A stretch of DNA of 64,000 nucleotides from Ascaphus truei. Taxonomy: Eukaryota > Chordata > Amphibia > Anura > Ascaphidae. Positions 24,246-35,150 of the stretch are shown here, piece after piece (the first letter of the stretch is position 1; every line of letters begins with the position of its first letter). The translations under genes and the position numbers were made by a program. The notes under the pieces were generated by a model that saw nothing but the letters and a program-made list of their open reading frames with translations, was not told the origin of the DNA and ran no database searches. The DNA lies in assembly GCA_036426205.1 (NCBI GenBank), contig CM071568.1:44669171-44733170 (forward strand), written 5' to 3'.

Positions 24246-25200
24246 TATTGTATTGATGTCTTTTATTTATATAGGCCATAAATGTACATAGCGCTTCACA
24301 GTAGTAATACATGTTTGTAATCATATAAATAACAATAATATAAATAACAGGTCATGGGAATAAGTGCTTCAGACATTAAAGTAAACATTAAGGAAGAGTA
24401 GTCCCTGCTCCGAGGATCTTACAGTCTAATTGCTAGGTAGGGGAACGTTATAGAGACAGTAGGAGGGAATTCTAGTAAGTGCGTCTGCAGGGGGCGAAGC
24501 TTTATGTATCATGTGTCCAGGATTATCCACAGTGCTATTCATACGCTTCTTTAAGCAAATGTGTCTTACAGTGGGTCTTAAAGGGGATTTGAGAGGGTGC
24601 TAGTCGGTATTGATGGAGGAAGGGCATTCCATAGGTGCGGGGCAGTCAGTGGAAGGTTAAGTGGGAGAGGGTTTAGGTACAAAGGGGGAGAAAGAGACAT
24701 CCTTGAGAAGAACGCAAGAGTCGGGATGGTGCAAGCGAGAGCGAAATTAGGGCTGAGAGTAAGGAAGGGGAAGTAAAGATGTAAAGTTTAAAAGTGAGGA
24801 GGAGGAATTGAGTGTGAGATGCGGGATTTGATCGGAAGCCAGGAGAGGGATTTCAGGAGGGGAGACGAGGAGACAGATTTAGGAAAGAGTAGAGTGATTC
24901 TGGCAGCAGCGTTTAGGATAGATTGTAGGGGACAGGTGAGAGGCAGGGAGGCCGGACAGCAGGAGGTTACAGTAATCGAGACGGGAGAGAATGAGGGCCT
25001 GAGTCAGAGTTTTAGTAGTCGAGTAACAGAGGAAAGGGCGTACCACAGTAATGTGGAAGGAGGTAATAGGGCCAGGTTTGGGAGGAAGTATAAGGAGCTC
25101 TGTTTTTGTCATGTTAAGATGGCCATCCAGGATGATATTCCAGAAAGTCATTCAGAGACTTTGGTCTGTATAGCAGGTGTAAGGTCAGGGTTTGAAAGGT
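24246..25200 (-). mobile_element. L2-type LINE, 3' part, antisense (cleanest copy)
   Basis: Minus-strand coding remnant with residues HLNMTKTELLILPPKPGP and LTQALILSRLDYCNLLLSGL (about 24,960-25,120), from the region after the RT palm in L2 LINEs. The 3' UTR runs to the AGCGCC tail and ends near 24,246 with a GTATTGTATTG-type repeat. The RT core and endonuclease are missing, so the copy is 5' truncated. Not functional. Confidence 0.8.
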
Positions 25201-25225
25201 AAATAGTGTGCAAATAAATATTCAT

Positions 25226-26560
25226 TGTTTTATGACTGTGTTTTTAAAGAGACCAATATCCATTTGTGTAACAGAGGTCCAAAACAATAAGTTATAAACA
25301 TTGATGCATGCTCCAAAACGTCTGCTTAAATGATAACGGTAACAGTTACAATTAGCCTATATTTAATTGTCAGTGTTCTTTGGTGAAGAGTAGGACAAAA
25401 CAAATGTCTTTTGAAATCCCTAAGTTGCTTTAGACTTTAATTGACCTGAGCACAATACAGTTTATAAATTGTCTCCTTAGTATAATATCAAGTTAATGCC
25501 ATTTATCTACTATTTACAGAATACTAACTTATCAACAGTAATAAACCAAAAAGTTTTTTTAGATGGGGGGTGGCCTTGGGGGAGTGTGTGTTGCAGCTGT
25601 ACTCTGCACTTTATGAGGCAATACAGTGCAGGAAATTATAATACAGTAAGTGCAACAAGCAACATCAGACAATAGGAATGAAAACCCCTGCTCCGGAGAG
25701 CTTGCAATCTGAGTGTGTGTGTGTGTAGAAGGAGCTATCTTCAAACCTCTCTAACCTCCACGAAATAGAATAGTGAGAACTGCATCCACATTTCTGGTTT
25801 GTCTTGTAGCTGTCTGAAAATTGAACAAAAATGTTCAAGAACAGCATTTTTTTCAACATTTCCTCCAATCTGTATAACATCATGTGACCTGTCCCTTGCC
25901 ACATTTTCCCTGCCCCAGACGGGAGTGAAGGTTGGGGAAGAGCAGGGGTATTATTTCTGTGTAATGGGGTGCAGAGATTATATAATCCCTAATTTTATGG
26001 GCGAGAACTAAATAGAAAATAGTGGGGGCATTTTCTTTATTTTATATTTTGTAATACACTTTCAGCATGAAAGCTACATTGAGATATTAATCTCACTTTC
26101 AAGCACAGCATGTCCTGCGCAGGCATAAAGTGATTTGACAAAAATCACACAAAGCAGTAGTGAATCAGCATATCATCTATGTACTGAGTTAAAACCAGTG
26201 TTTTTATTTATTGTGATTTATGTAGCTGGAAGAGAGATAATATTTTGGCTAGAAAAGTGTAGAGTGTTTACTCAGTTTAGAACAGCGTGGGTACTTTTAC
26301 TTAATCAAGAGGGATTCTCGTGTAATCTATGCCCAGTGAATGCTAATTGAGGCAATTTTCTCAGTTCATTTCCTTAGAGTGGGATTCTAGGATAGTGTAA
26401 AGTGTATACCACGAGCCCAAGGAGTCATTATCATAGTGTAGTTTTTCTTGTGTTATTACTGATTTTTAAAGGGCAATTGTTACCTGTCACCAATAACTAT
26501 CTCAGGGGGTCACACAGGCCAGGCCTAGTATCTGGGAGGCTCAAACCCTCAATAGTCCCA
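25226..26560. other. Unclassified stretch, no gene
   Basis: Contains a (GT)n run at about 25,713-25,726 and AT-rich blocks. The four modules share most of it, but no frame is conserved. I recognise nothing further. Confidence 0.45.
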
Positions 26561-26563
26561 ACA

Positions 26564-26730
26564 GGATTTCATCCTGCATACAGATGCTTTTGTGGTGTGC
26601 TTGCTGGTGGTCCTTACCCAGGAGTTTGATGGGAAAATACACTAGATAATGTACGTAAGCTGGAAGCTCTTGCCAAAGCAAGGGCACAACAAGAAATTTA
26701 TATTGGGGGTGTACAGTTTTTGTTGTGTAA
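26564..26730 (+). pseudogene. Ty3/gypsy-type RNase H relic (cleanest copy)
   Basis: One frame reads DFILHTDAF, then LTQEFDGKIH, a stop codon, and IMYVSWKLLP. This is the order of the first RNase H strands in Ty3/gypsy pol: the aspartate-containing TDA strand, the Q..DG turn, and the Y.S.KL.P helix start. Only about 50 residues are left and one in-frame stop interrupts them. It is followed by GTAAATAAAGCAATG, which includes an AATAAA hexamer. The scrap occurs four times in the window because its host module is repeated. Confidence 0.6.
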
Positions 26731-26799
26731 ATAAAGCAATGTGCAACATATCTGCTATATTAATGTATTTCTTATTGCACACAAAAGAATAAGCTACTA

Positions 26800-27290
26800 T
26801 TTCAATTTAGAAAACTAAGTCTAGTTTTCTTTTATTTTTTGTTAGTATCTTAAAAACGTCACCCTTGTCTATTCATGTTTATATAAATATATAATAACGT
26901 TAGTCCGTTTAATCTGTCTTGATCTGTGGTATTTCTTAAATAGTTTTTAAGTACATTAAAGTTGAAAATAATCTTTCTGCAGTGACAGGTAACATTGTCA
27001 GGATAAAAAAAAAAATTATAGCCCCATTTTCTCAACCTCCCACCCTTACTCTTCTTTCCTCTCCCCCATCAACCCTCCTCCCTCCTCTTCTCCCCTCTTT
27101 CTCTTCCCCCCCTCCCCTCAACAAGAGGTGGAACAGGGCGGCAGAGTAGGAGGATGGCGGGACACACCCATACACACACAATCAGATCACACCTGTACAC
27201 ACACTTAAGCAAATATGGGGCCCTGTGCGATATTTGTGTATTAGTACCTAACCACCTGTCCCGTGAGGGTAAATAAATAAAATTACATAT
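26800..27290. other. Unclassified stretch with poly-A and CT-rich runs
   Basis: An A run at 27,005-27,015 and a CT-rich block at 27,045-27,118 lie between the gypsy relic and the CpG-rich cassette. No gene. Confidence 0.5.
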
Positions 27291-27299
27291 ACATATGTA

Positions 27300-28100
27300 G
27301 CCAGGTCCCCTCTGCGTGTTGCTGCCCCGCGACCGCCCCCCCTCTTTTTCTCTGCTGCCGGGGATCACTCGATAGACCCGAAGGCATTTTTGGAGGGTGG
27401 GGGCCAGTGCAGGGAGCGGGTTAGCGTTCCGGCGGTTCCAGGCGGCTCCCGAGCAAGGCGCGCCATCGTGGTATATAATGCGCGCATGCGCAGTAAGTCC
27501 CGGCGGCCCGGCAGAGTTCGCGCATGCGCAGGATAAGCGCGCGAAGCCCTAGCCTACCAGGGACAGGTGATAGCCAGGGACTACAGATCCCATGAGCCTT
27601 AGGGGACCCCATGTGACGCCAGGGAGCCATAGGGCTGCAGGAGCTCCCTGTTGCAGGGAATTAGATACATTTCGCGTGTGAGGAGACGTTAGTTCTTGAC
27701 CAGGAGAGCTAGGGGAAGGAGGTGAGTGCAGGGGTCAGTGACCCACTGCAATAGGCCAGAACACCCCTAGGCCCCAGATAGGTCCTGAACTCCCCCAGCT
27801 TGTGTGCTTAGGGACTGGCCCTAAGTTGTAGTATCTATCCCTTTAGTGTTAGTGGTAGATAGGGACACAGCGGACGCTGCGCTCCCGGAACGGGATTGGG
27901 CTCAGGCCTACGCCACAGAGACTATATCCAGGGTGGGATCGCCCCTGGCGGACCCCGTGCAAAGAGACCCGGGATCAGGAAGCATCACCAAGCGACTGAT
28001 CCTTTGCGAAGTTGTTTGCTGACCCGAGTGCAGGAGCGCTCGGCAGGTACCTCATAAGTGCCACAACCTATACCATCCAACATTATCTATTAACATAGTG
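27300..28100 (+). promoter_or_regulatory. CpG-rich promoter-like cassette 1
   Basis: NRF1-type palindromes GCGCATGCGC lie at 27,482-27,491 and 27,520-27,529. A ZNF143/Staf-like block ACTACAGATCCCATGAG is at 27,580-27,596. About 190 bp after the second NRF1 site comes a tract (AGGGGAAGGAGGTGAG, 27,713 onward) that aligns with 30,283 onward in cassette 2. No coding gene follows. The combination of housekeeping-type sites within repeated DNA suggests the LTR or 5' region of a retroelement. The element's ends and family are not resolved. Confidence 0.55.
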
Positions 28101-28306
28101 GCAGCGTGACCACGGGACAAAAGGGGGTAGGGGTGGACACGGTGTGGGGATACACGGGGTGGTGGGCGAGTATACTCCTAGTGGGTAAGAGACACTGAGA
28201 GGACTGAGGTACCTGGTGGAGACAACCCCTAGAAGGGAAGTGTCAGTAGGGTACCGTATAAGAGTATGGTATTGCCCTGCATATATTCTGTGTTACAGTA
28301 AACTGG

Positions 28307-28359
28307 TTATATATATATATATATCTATATATATATAATATATATATAGATATATATTT
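28307..28359. repeat. Interrupted (TA)n microsatellite
   Basis: A TA-rich run with a few C and G interruptions directly left of the foldback element. A second run (29,498-29,552) lies directly to its right, so the element appears to sit within a TA repeat. Confidence 0.85.
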
Positions 28360-28362
28360 AGG

Positions 28363-29493
28363 AAAAAGAGAAAAGAAGCGCCCGATCCTTGTGTAAAATC
28401 AGATGAACAAAGTTTATATCTCATGGACAAGACAAATGCACACTTACAATTTGTCTGTAAAATAAGCATGTTATGGGACCTGCCCATGCACCAACTGAGG
28501 ACTCCTCGGTCTCTTCTTTGTGAGTGTCAGTATGGCTCCAAAAAGGATGTTGCTGTCAGCTGCTGTCTCCAGGGGAGTAATCCTTAGTGTTGTGAGCACT
28601 CAATCTCAACATGCAGCTGCCATTTAGCCTTTCTTCTCACACTTGAAACCGGAAAAAAATCTTCAGGCAAGTCTTGCCTCCTCACGCTGGTGCTGAGAGC
28701 TGCCCTGTCACTGTAGGCTCACTGCCAGATATCCCTACGCGTTTCTTCCGACTGCGGATTTCATCAGGGGATCCTCACAAACACTAAGGATTACTCCCCT
28801 GGAGACAGCAGCTGACAGCAACATCCTTTTTGGAGCAAATACTGACACTCACACACAAAGAAGAGACCGAGGAGTCCTCAGTTGGTGCATGGGCAGGTCC
28901 CATAACATGCTTTATTTTATCAGACAAATTGTAAGTGTGCATTTGTCTTGTCCATGAGATATTAAAACTTTGTTCATCTGATTTTACACAAGGATCGGGC
29001 GCTTCTTTTCTCTTTTTCTCTAATAGGTACTGTGGGAGTTCGGTGAGCCCAAGAAGAAGCAGCCTGGACCTTTTGCAAATCAACTTATCATGGACACATG
29101 TGGACTTAAGTATTTTTAATATTCACTGCATTTATAGGTTCATAATCGTGTATTGAATTTTTCATTGCCTATCACATGAACCCATTTTTTATATTTGCAT
29201 TTTTTAGTTAAGTCCCAGTGACACTCAGTGTCATTTTTACCCACATCAATTGGCAATATCTTTTTTATTGCTTTTTTTTATTTTTTTATTTTTATATGTT
29301 ATGCACACTTCTTTTTTGCTTTTGTGTTTTTATCCAATAGTCACTTTTAGTTTTTCCTGCCATAATACATTTAGTTATTTTCACACCACTGTTTATTGGG
29401 CATATTTGCCTGGTGCAATTTCTTGCCACATCTATCAGGGCTGCAGCAATTTAGGTATAGTGTGTGAAGGGCGCTGTCTATATTTTCTGTCAC

Positions 29494-29497
<4 letters not shown>
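28363..29497. mobile_element. Foldback non-autonomous element with a hammerhead-like motif
   Basis: The left arm (28,363-28,596) is the reverse complement of the right arm (28,774-29,018), about 234 versus 245 bp. The outer arm reads AAGAAGCGCCCGATCC and the inner arm GTAATCCTTAGTGTTGTGAG. The 177-bp loop carries a hammerhead-type core on the minus strand touching the right arm. A non-paired tail of about 480 bp follows, ending TTCTGTCACTTTA against a TA run. No protein is encoded. Hammerheads are known in Penelope-like elements and plant retrozymes, so a PLE-derived, inverted-LTR non-autonomous element is the best guess. The element was not identified by name. Confidence 0.65.
28731..28774 (-). 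ncRNA. Candidate hammerhead ribozyme in the foldback element
   Basis: Minus strand, 5' to 3': stem I strand ATCCC (772-768), core CTGATGA (767-761), stem II TCCG-CAGT-CGGA with extra A residues at its base, core GAAA (745-742), minimal stem III CGCG, then TA and stem I partner GGGAT (735-731). Stem I pairs over 5 bp. Predicted cleavage follows the A at 28,736. C3, G5, A6, G8, A9, G12, A13 and A14 equivalents are present. The A-A mismatches at the base of stem II depart from the textbook consensus and may weaken activity. Confidence 0.6.

Positions 29498-29552
<55 letters not shown>
29498..29552. repeat. (TA)n microsatellite
   Basis: A nearly pure run of about 27 TA units at the right edge of the foldback element. 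Confidence 0.95.
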
Positions 29553-29555
<3 letters not shown>

Positions 29556-29559
29556 CTGA

Positions 29560-30640
29560 GTACGTGGTTATTGTATATGTGGGTCCTGTGTAGACTTCCT
29601 TCTATATATCCCTAGAACCCTACACAGGTGGAGGCGCTGAAACCAAGAACGACCAGAGGATTCACCCCAGGCTCTCACTGGCGGAGGCTCAGACCTCCTG
29701 TGAGCCTGACAGGTATAACGCACCACACCTGGTAACATATAGGTTCCCCCTTACATTCATATATATGTATATGCGATCGGGTGGGGTGAAACACCCGTTA
29801 CACATATATAGCCCTGGTCCCCTTACCAGCGTGGGTCCCCGGGTATGGTGCGCTTCCCTGCGAACCCCCTCGGGTCAGGGTAGGTGCCGCGCAGTCAGCA
29901 AGAACGAGTGCGGTGGCCATCTTGTGTTTGGCGAAATGGCCGCGCATGCGCAGCGGAGGTGGCAGGCAAAGCACAGGAGAAGGTAGAGAGGCAGGAAGGC
30001 CCCCTAGATTTTGCGCATGCGCAGGAAAGTGGCGCGGTGGCCACTAGCATAGCGCAGGCGCAGATAGAAAAAGGTAGGCGGCTATTAGAGAGGCGCCCAT
30101 GCGGTCTCCATAGGCAAGAGCCTTCTTGGGAACTACAGTTCCCAGGAGGTATAGCTGCAGGCAGTCAGGTGCTTTAGCTTAGCCAATAGGGCTGAAGAAT
30201 CCTCCTGTTTAGGGGAGGATCTAGTTAGGGATATTAGCAGGTTTGCAGGAAGGAAGTCACTCAGGGATGGGAGGCAGACAGGGGAGGAGGTAGGTGTGCA
30301 GGGTCAGGGACCAATGCACTAGGCCAGAGTACCTCCCCAGGCCCCAGCTAGCCCTGAGTCACCAGTGAGTTGCTGCAGCTAGGGACAAACCCCAGATAGG
30401 GATGCTGCCACCTTAGCTGAGCAGAATAGCAAAGTTGCAACAATGTTGCTTTGCAGTGCAGCCAGAGTAGTTAGCTTTTGCTGTTTCAAGGAAGACCCCT
30501 CAGTGTGAAGGGGGGTGCTTTCTATAGTATACACAGTGTATGTGATAGCACCGGTGCCAGTTGCACGTGGTGATCGCAGCCAGAGTCTGGGATCAGACAG
30601 ACACTACTGTAAGAGATCTTCTGCATGCAGGGACTAGGCC
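29560..30640 (+). promoter_or_regulatory. CpG-rich promoter-like cassette 2
   Basis: GCGCATGCGC palindromes at 29,942-29,951 and 30,013-30,022 are followed by AACTACAGTTCCCAGG at 30,131-30,146, close to the ZNF143/Staf consensus. AGCCAATAGG (a CCAAT box) follows near 30,181. From 30,283 it aligns with cassette 1 (27,713 onward), so both derive from one ancestor about 2.5 kb apart. A GTGGAGGCGCTG motif occurs before the cassette (29,629) and again after it (31,237). Possibly a pair of related LTRs with the foldback element inserted between them. Confidence 0.5.
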
Positions 30641-33600
30641 AGAGGTAATCCTCCAGGGCCCAGTTAGTTCCCTGAGTCACTGTAGAAGTGTTCTATGTGC
30701 TTGATTAGGGAAAGGCCTTAAGATAGGGACTCTTTCCACATAGCTAGAGAGGGAGAGATATGCTGCAGGACGTTGCCTGAACGCCAGTGCAGCTTGATAG
30801 CTGAAAGGAGATCTGGACTCAATAGTAGAGACTGTTCTCAAAGGATCATCCGGCTGGGGGTCCTTCCCTAGTTGAGTCAGACGGTGGAATCATTCCTGCA
30901 AGGAGCAGCGTGTCACGCAGCTGGACCACATTGCAGAGTTGCTGAGTGTTGCTGATTATCCTGGTCAGGACTATGACCAGGAAGGTATATTAAGTGCACC
31001 ACTGGGCCCCAACACAGGGAAGCGCAATCCCTCACACGTACACTATAGCTTGTGGACACTCAGAGGTTAAGTGCCCAGGCACATTGGTGCACTAAGGTCT
31101 GAGGGTGATGCAATGATGTCCATGTAAAGAGGTTATTATTATTATTATTATGCTGTTCTTATTCAACTGTGTGTATTTGCTGTGTATGTCGGTTCTGGTG
31201 AGGGAACACTCCCACCACGTTGGGATCCCTCATCAGTGGAGGCGCTGCACCGTGTATAAGTATACCCCAGGCTCCCAGGGCGGAGGCTCAGGCCTCTTGT
31301 TACCCTCACAGGTGACAGCAGCATGCGTAGTTGTAGTACCCCGGGGTTACAAGGGCTACACATACATACATACATACCCATACATATTTAAAGCACCAGC
31401 TACGGTGTGAAACGTGTCAGAGTTTGTCTATTTTTGTCTTTGTTTGGCACTATGCCACATTAAACTTTGATTTTTTTTTGTTCTTTATCCTGCCTCCAGT
31501 TCTCATCTTTCTTGCTGTGCTCCTTTGTTTCTTTTTGCCTGTTCCTATCGATTTTTACCAGTGGGATGCATGCCGGGACGTTCAGATCTGTTACCTCCAG
31601 CATCAGGGTTCCATGAGTACTCCACCTGTTGCACGACCACTATTACCTACAAAGGTTGGATTGCATATTATATATGCTATGTTTTCTTGCCTGAACCTAG
31701 AGCTGCCTGTCGTGTTGCTTGATTGCAGGGCTCCGGTTATTGGTCTCTCCCTTGCAGGCTCACATTTCTGGTTCGGGCTCTGAATGGTTATGGCGGCACA
31801 GGAGTATACTCTGAGTCTGATCAGTCCATTTATTTAAAATGCGTATTTGTCTCTCTTCCACTTTAGACATTATTTACACCTACTGTAGATTTTTTGAGCA
31901 CCACATGGGAGATTTGCTTCTCTTACTTTACATGCACCAATATATGAAATTCTTGGGGGGAGCAAATTCACCTTTGCACCCCCCCACCCCCCCCCCCCGA
32001 TTGTGCTACTGTGCCAAAGGACACTGTCCTTCTTTCCTGCCTGGTAAGTTGGGGAGAGGACTGCCCCTCGTCTCTCTCTATTGTGGAGCCTTGCTGTGCT
32101 GCAGAGTCTTTCGCCTCATTTGTGAAGAATCTCGCTACCCTGCATTGCTGCATGGAAGAGAACTCCATACTGCTGGCTGGTTAACTGCTGCAAAGGGATT
32201 GTTAAGTTCCAAACAGCTGTATATTGTATTGTATGTCTTTATTTATATAGCGCCAAAAGTGTCCTGTTTGCTTGTTTTTTTTTTTTAGGAAGAGATACTT
32301 ATTTTGTATTCTTTTTAATTACCTAAGCCAGGGGAACCCCACGAACTGATCTGTGGTCTCGCAACTTCCTTCCTGGGACCCCCGTATTCCTGAGCTGCAA
32401 AGGGTTTTGGCTACCATGCAAGAACACTTGCCCACTTGAACACAAAATGGCCACAGATATTCAGGCTCGCTCAGGCAGCCAATAGAAAGTTGCAACATCA
32501 CGGGAAAGATGATGTCACATATTTCTATTGGTGACTGTAGGAAACGAGTGCAGAAATATGACCAGGGAGACATATATTGGGGAAAATAAACCTTGGCTTT
32601 TATTTAGCCCGGATCGTCAAAGAATGCAGCTTTAAAGCGTCATACAAATACACAAACAGCCTATCCCTTTGTAGGGGCTAACTCGCTCTCCCAGTCACTA
32701 TCTGTAGGGCTGGGGGGCTTGGCCTCTTTTGAGCCTCTGACCCAAAGTACAAAGATGTACCTGTTATCAGGGGCTCTTTCTCTCATTCTGGGTTGGTATC
32801 TGTGCAGTGCACCCTCTGGTGAGTAACCGCTGTGTCCTGGAATAGAGGGGCAGGTTCCCTGGGATCCCTCTCTGTCAGCAAACACCTTCCATGTGCTAGG
32901 ACAATCCCCTGCAGTTCTAGCAGGAGGCTTTTCTACCTGTCTGATGAGCCAGGTGGAGACTGAGTAATTGTGTTAAGCTGCAATTAACCAGCTCCCTGCT
33001 GGACTCATCAGACCAATACAGGCGTATTCTATTGAAGCCCTTTTAGACAGGGACCCCATGGCCATTTTGTCATTTTTTTAGAGCAACCAGAGCTGGAAAC
33101 ACCATTATACAGTTTTGCAGGACCCTTGGGGTACCCTTGAGGTAGAAATAAAAATTTGATTGGGGATAATGCTGCTTTAAAATGCATATCAATAAAAAAA
33201 ATAATATGGAGGAAGAGAAGCATTCCAGAAAAACATGGGATCGCTTTATAGTTACGTAACCCTTCTTTACCGAAGTCAAAAAGAGTGCTACATCGAGGTG
33301 TCCCAGACAGTGGTGCTCTGTGTCTCTATTTACCTTCTCAGGGTGCTGGCATCCAGGTTGGCTTGGCGTGTGTATGCTAAAAGGTGGCAATGAAGGGCAC
33401 CAGGAACATTATTGGTACAAACAAGAGCTTTATTCATTCATTTGATTATGCTAAACATAGAACAGTATTAAGTGGCAAATACTACAGATGCATTTGATAT
33501 TCTTCCTTGGTTGCTCTCCCCACTATCCTTGGGAGGTTATGGACTTGGTACCCCTAGCACTGGATCTGCATGGTATTCACTGTCCCTGCGTTTGGATTTG

Positions 33601-34690
33601 CTTCCTTCCCACCTGGACCCGTGGCAAAGATACTTATATCATGGGGACACATATCCCGTCACTCTGAGGAGTAACTCTCCTTATCCCAAAGCAACAGAAG
33701 GGGCTCACATTTAGAACTCATCAGTATGGGCCAATCCCGTGGTGCCCTGGAACCCTTTATTTAAAAGGACTCACCCCGGAGTACCATGCACCCTCCTCTT
33801 TCAGGGCAAACGACTAACCTTGGACCATAGCTATGGGCTATGAATAGAAGGGGCACTATCCCTAACGATAAAGTAATAAAGGTGACCAGACATCCTTAAA
33901 CATATAACGCTACACATAAATATGACACTCTATATACAGTGAGATCCCCCATCATGTGTCTCCTCCTGGGACCTGAATCTAGAAATCGACTACCCCCACT
34001 ATATATATTTGCTAGTGACATCACTGGTAACCATTCCTACAGGGTGAGTGGTTTGGATTATACTTAGTATCCTATACCAGATGGCAGGCTAAACACCTTC
34101 TAGAAGGCGGGCGTGGCTAAGTTTCCGCCTAGGCACCCTGTACCATGTGATGGAAGAGGGGCGTTACACTTTCTAAGGCTTTTAACCTTTAGTAGTCCCT
34201 AACAGGGAGCTATAGTTACAAAAAAATCAAATAAAACATAGCAAAATAATTAGAAAAATAAATGAATATGCAGATTAAATATTCCTTTAATACCAGAAAA
34301 CTCCATCAAAGACTTTACCAGCATCAGCTTTAATTAATGAAAACAGCTGGGGGGGGGGGGTGTTTGTTTTTTACAATAAAACCAATTTATTCAGCAGTAG
34401 GCGGTAATTACTCTTTTCTGGGCTTTATTTCTACAAATATTGAGCTTATTCCTTATGCTAACAGTGGTTGCCATAGTTGCTGTACAATAGCAAGAGTATC
34501 TTCTTTAAACAAGATGAATACAATTCAGATAAGAGATGAAGGAAACGGATAATATGGTGGGCCCGTCAGTCCCTTTTATTAAAATATGCTTGGCTTGTAC
34601 AGCGCATGCTTTCCAAGTGGGGAAGTGTCACCAATATTTTGTCCATCAAGTTATTCACATCCACTTAGAGGCGAGTGAACAAAGTGAGAA
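30641..34690. other. Unclassified repeat-derived stretch, no gene
   Basis: Contains an ATT microsatellite at 31,133-31,152, CATA repeats near 31,361-31,384, a C run at about 31,979-31,999, an L2-type tail scrap at 32,224-32,258 and a G run at 34,350-34,360. An AATAAA-type signal near 32,585 lies in sequence resembling an LTR R region, but no LTR boundaries were found. No open frame is conserved with the other copy. Confidence 0.45.
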
Positions 34691-34695
34691 GCAGG

Positions 34696-34745
34696 AAGTG
34701 ATGGAGATGGACATAGAGATGGACATAGAGATGGACATAAAGAGG
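34696..34745. repeat. 12-bp tandem repeat (GGACATAGAGAT)
   Basis: About three to four units beginning at 34,697. The other copy (around 14,222-14,262) has one unit fewer. This copy-number difference is one of the clearer non-homopolymer differences between the two long copies. Confidence 0.75.
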
Positions 34746-34965
34746 ATCCGATTGCAAAAAAGGAAAAAATGGAAGTAGACCGTCAAGGTGACCAAGGAGA
34801 AAATAGAAACACGTTGGAAATGATGGACAAAAAAAGTGAAAAAAGAGAAGTAGGTTTAATAAGGATTGTGGAAAAATGGATGAAAGGAAAAGGGACAATT
34901 ATGCTTATGAAAACATACACCGTAGATTAGCAATACAGAGATAAACAGAGAGAGAATAGATGGTT

Positions 34966-35150
34966 GATGGAGTGGCTCAGTGAGTAAAGGCGCTGACTCA
35001 ATGACACAGTCTTTGCATCAAGTGTCAAAATTAGATTATAAACTCTATGGGGCAGTGACTCAATGTGCTTACATAATTCTATCTGCAGCGCTGCTTACAA
35101 TGTCAGCATTATATAGGAAAAAACATTAATTTAGATAACAGGTAAATAAA
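34966..35150 (+). mobile_element. tRNA-derived SINE, internally deleted
   Basis: The head is GAGTGGCTCAGTGAGTAAAG (34,970-34,989), an A-box-like tRNA promoter element. The tail has TTAGATTATAAACTCTATGG and AGCGCTGC, as in vertebrate SINEs that share an L2-like 3' end. The B box is missing, so the middle appears deleted and the copy should not be transcribed by Pol III. Confidence 0.65.

Noticed and set aside
28060..28140. TAGTGGCAGCGTGACCACGG as a primer-binding site after an LTR
   Set aside because: It does not clearly match the 3' end of a tRNA I can name, and no LTR boundary could be fixed next to it.
32935..33020. CTGATGAG sequences (also 12,485-12,560) as further hammerheads
   Set aside because: No GAAA with a closing stem II follows on either strand. 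They form only a loose inverted repeat.
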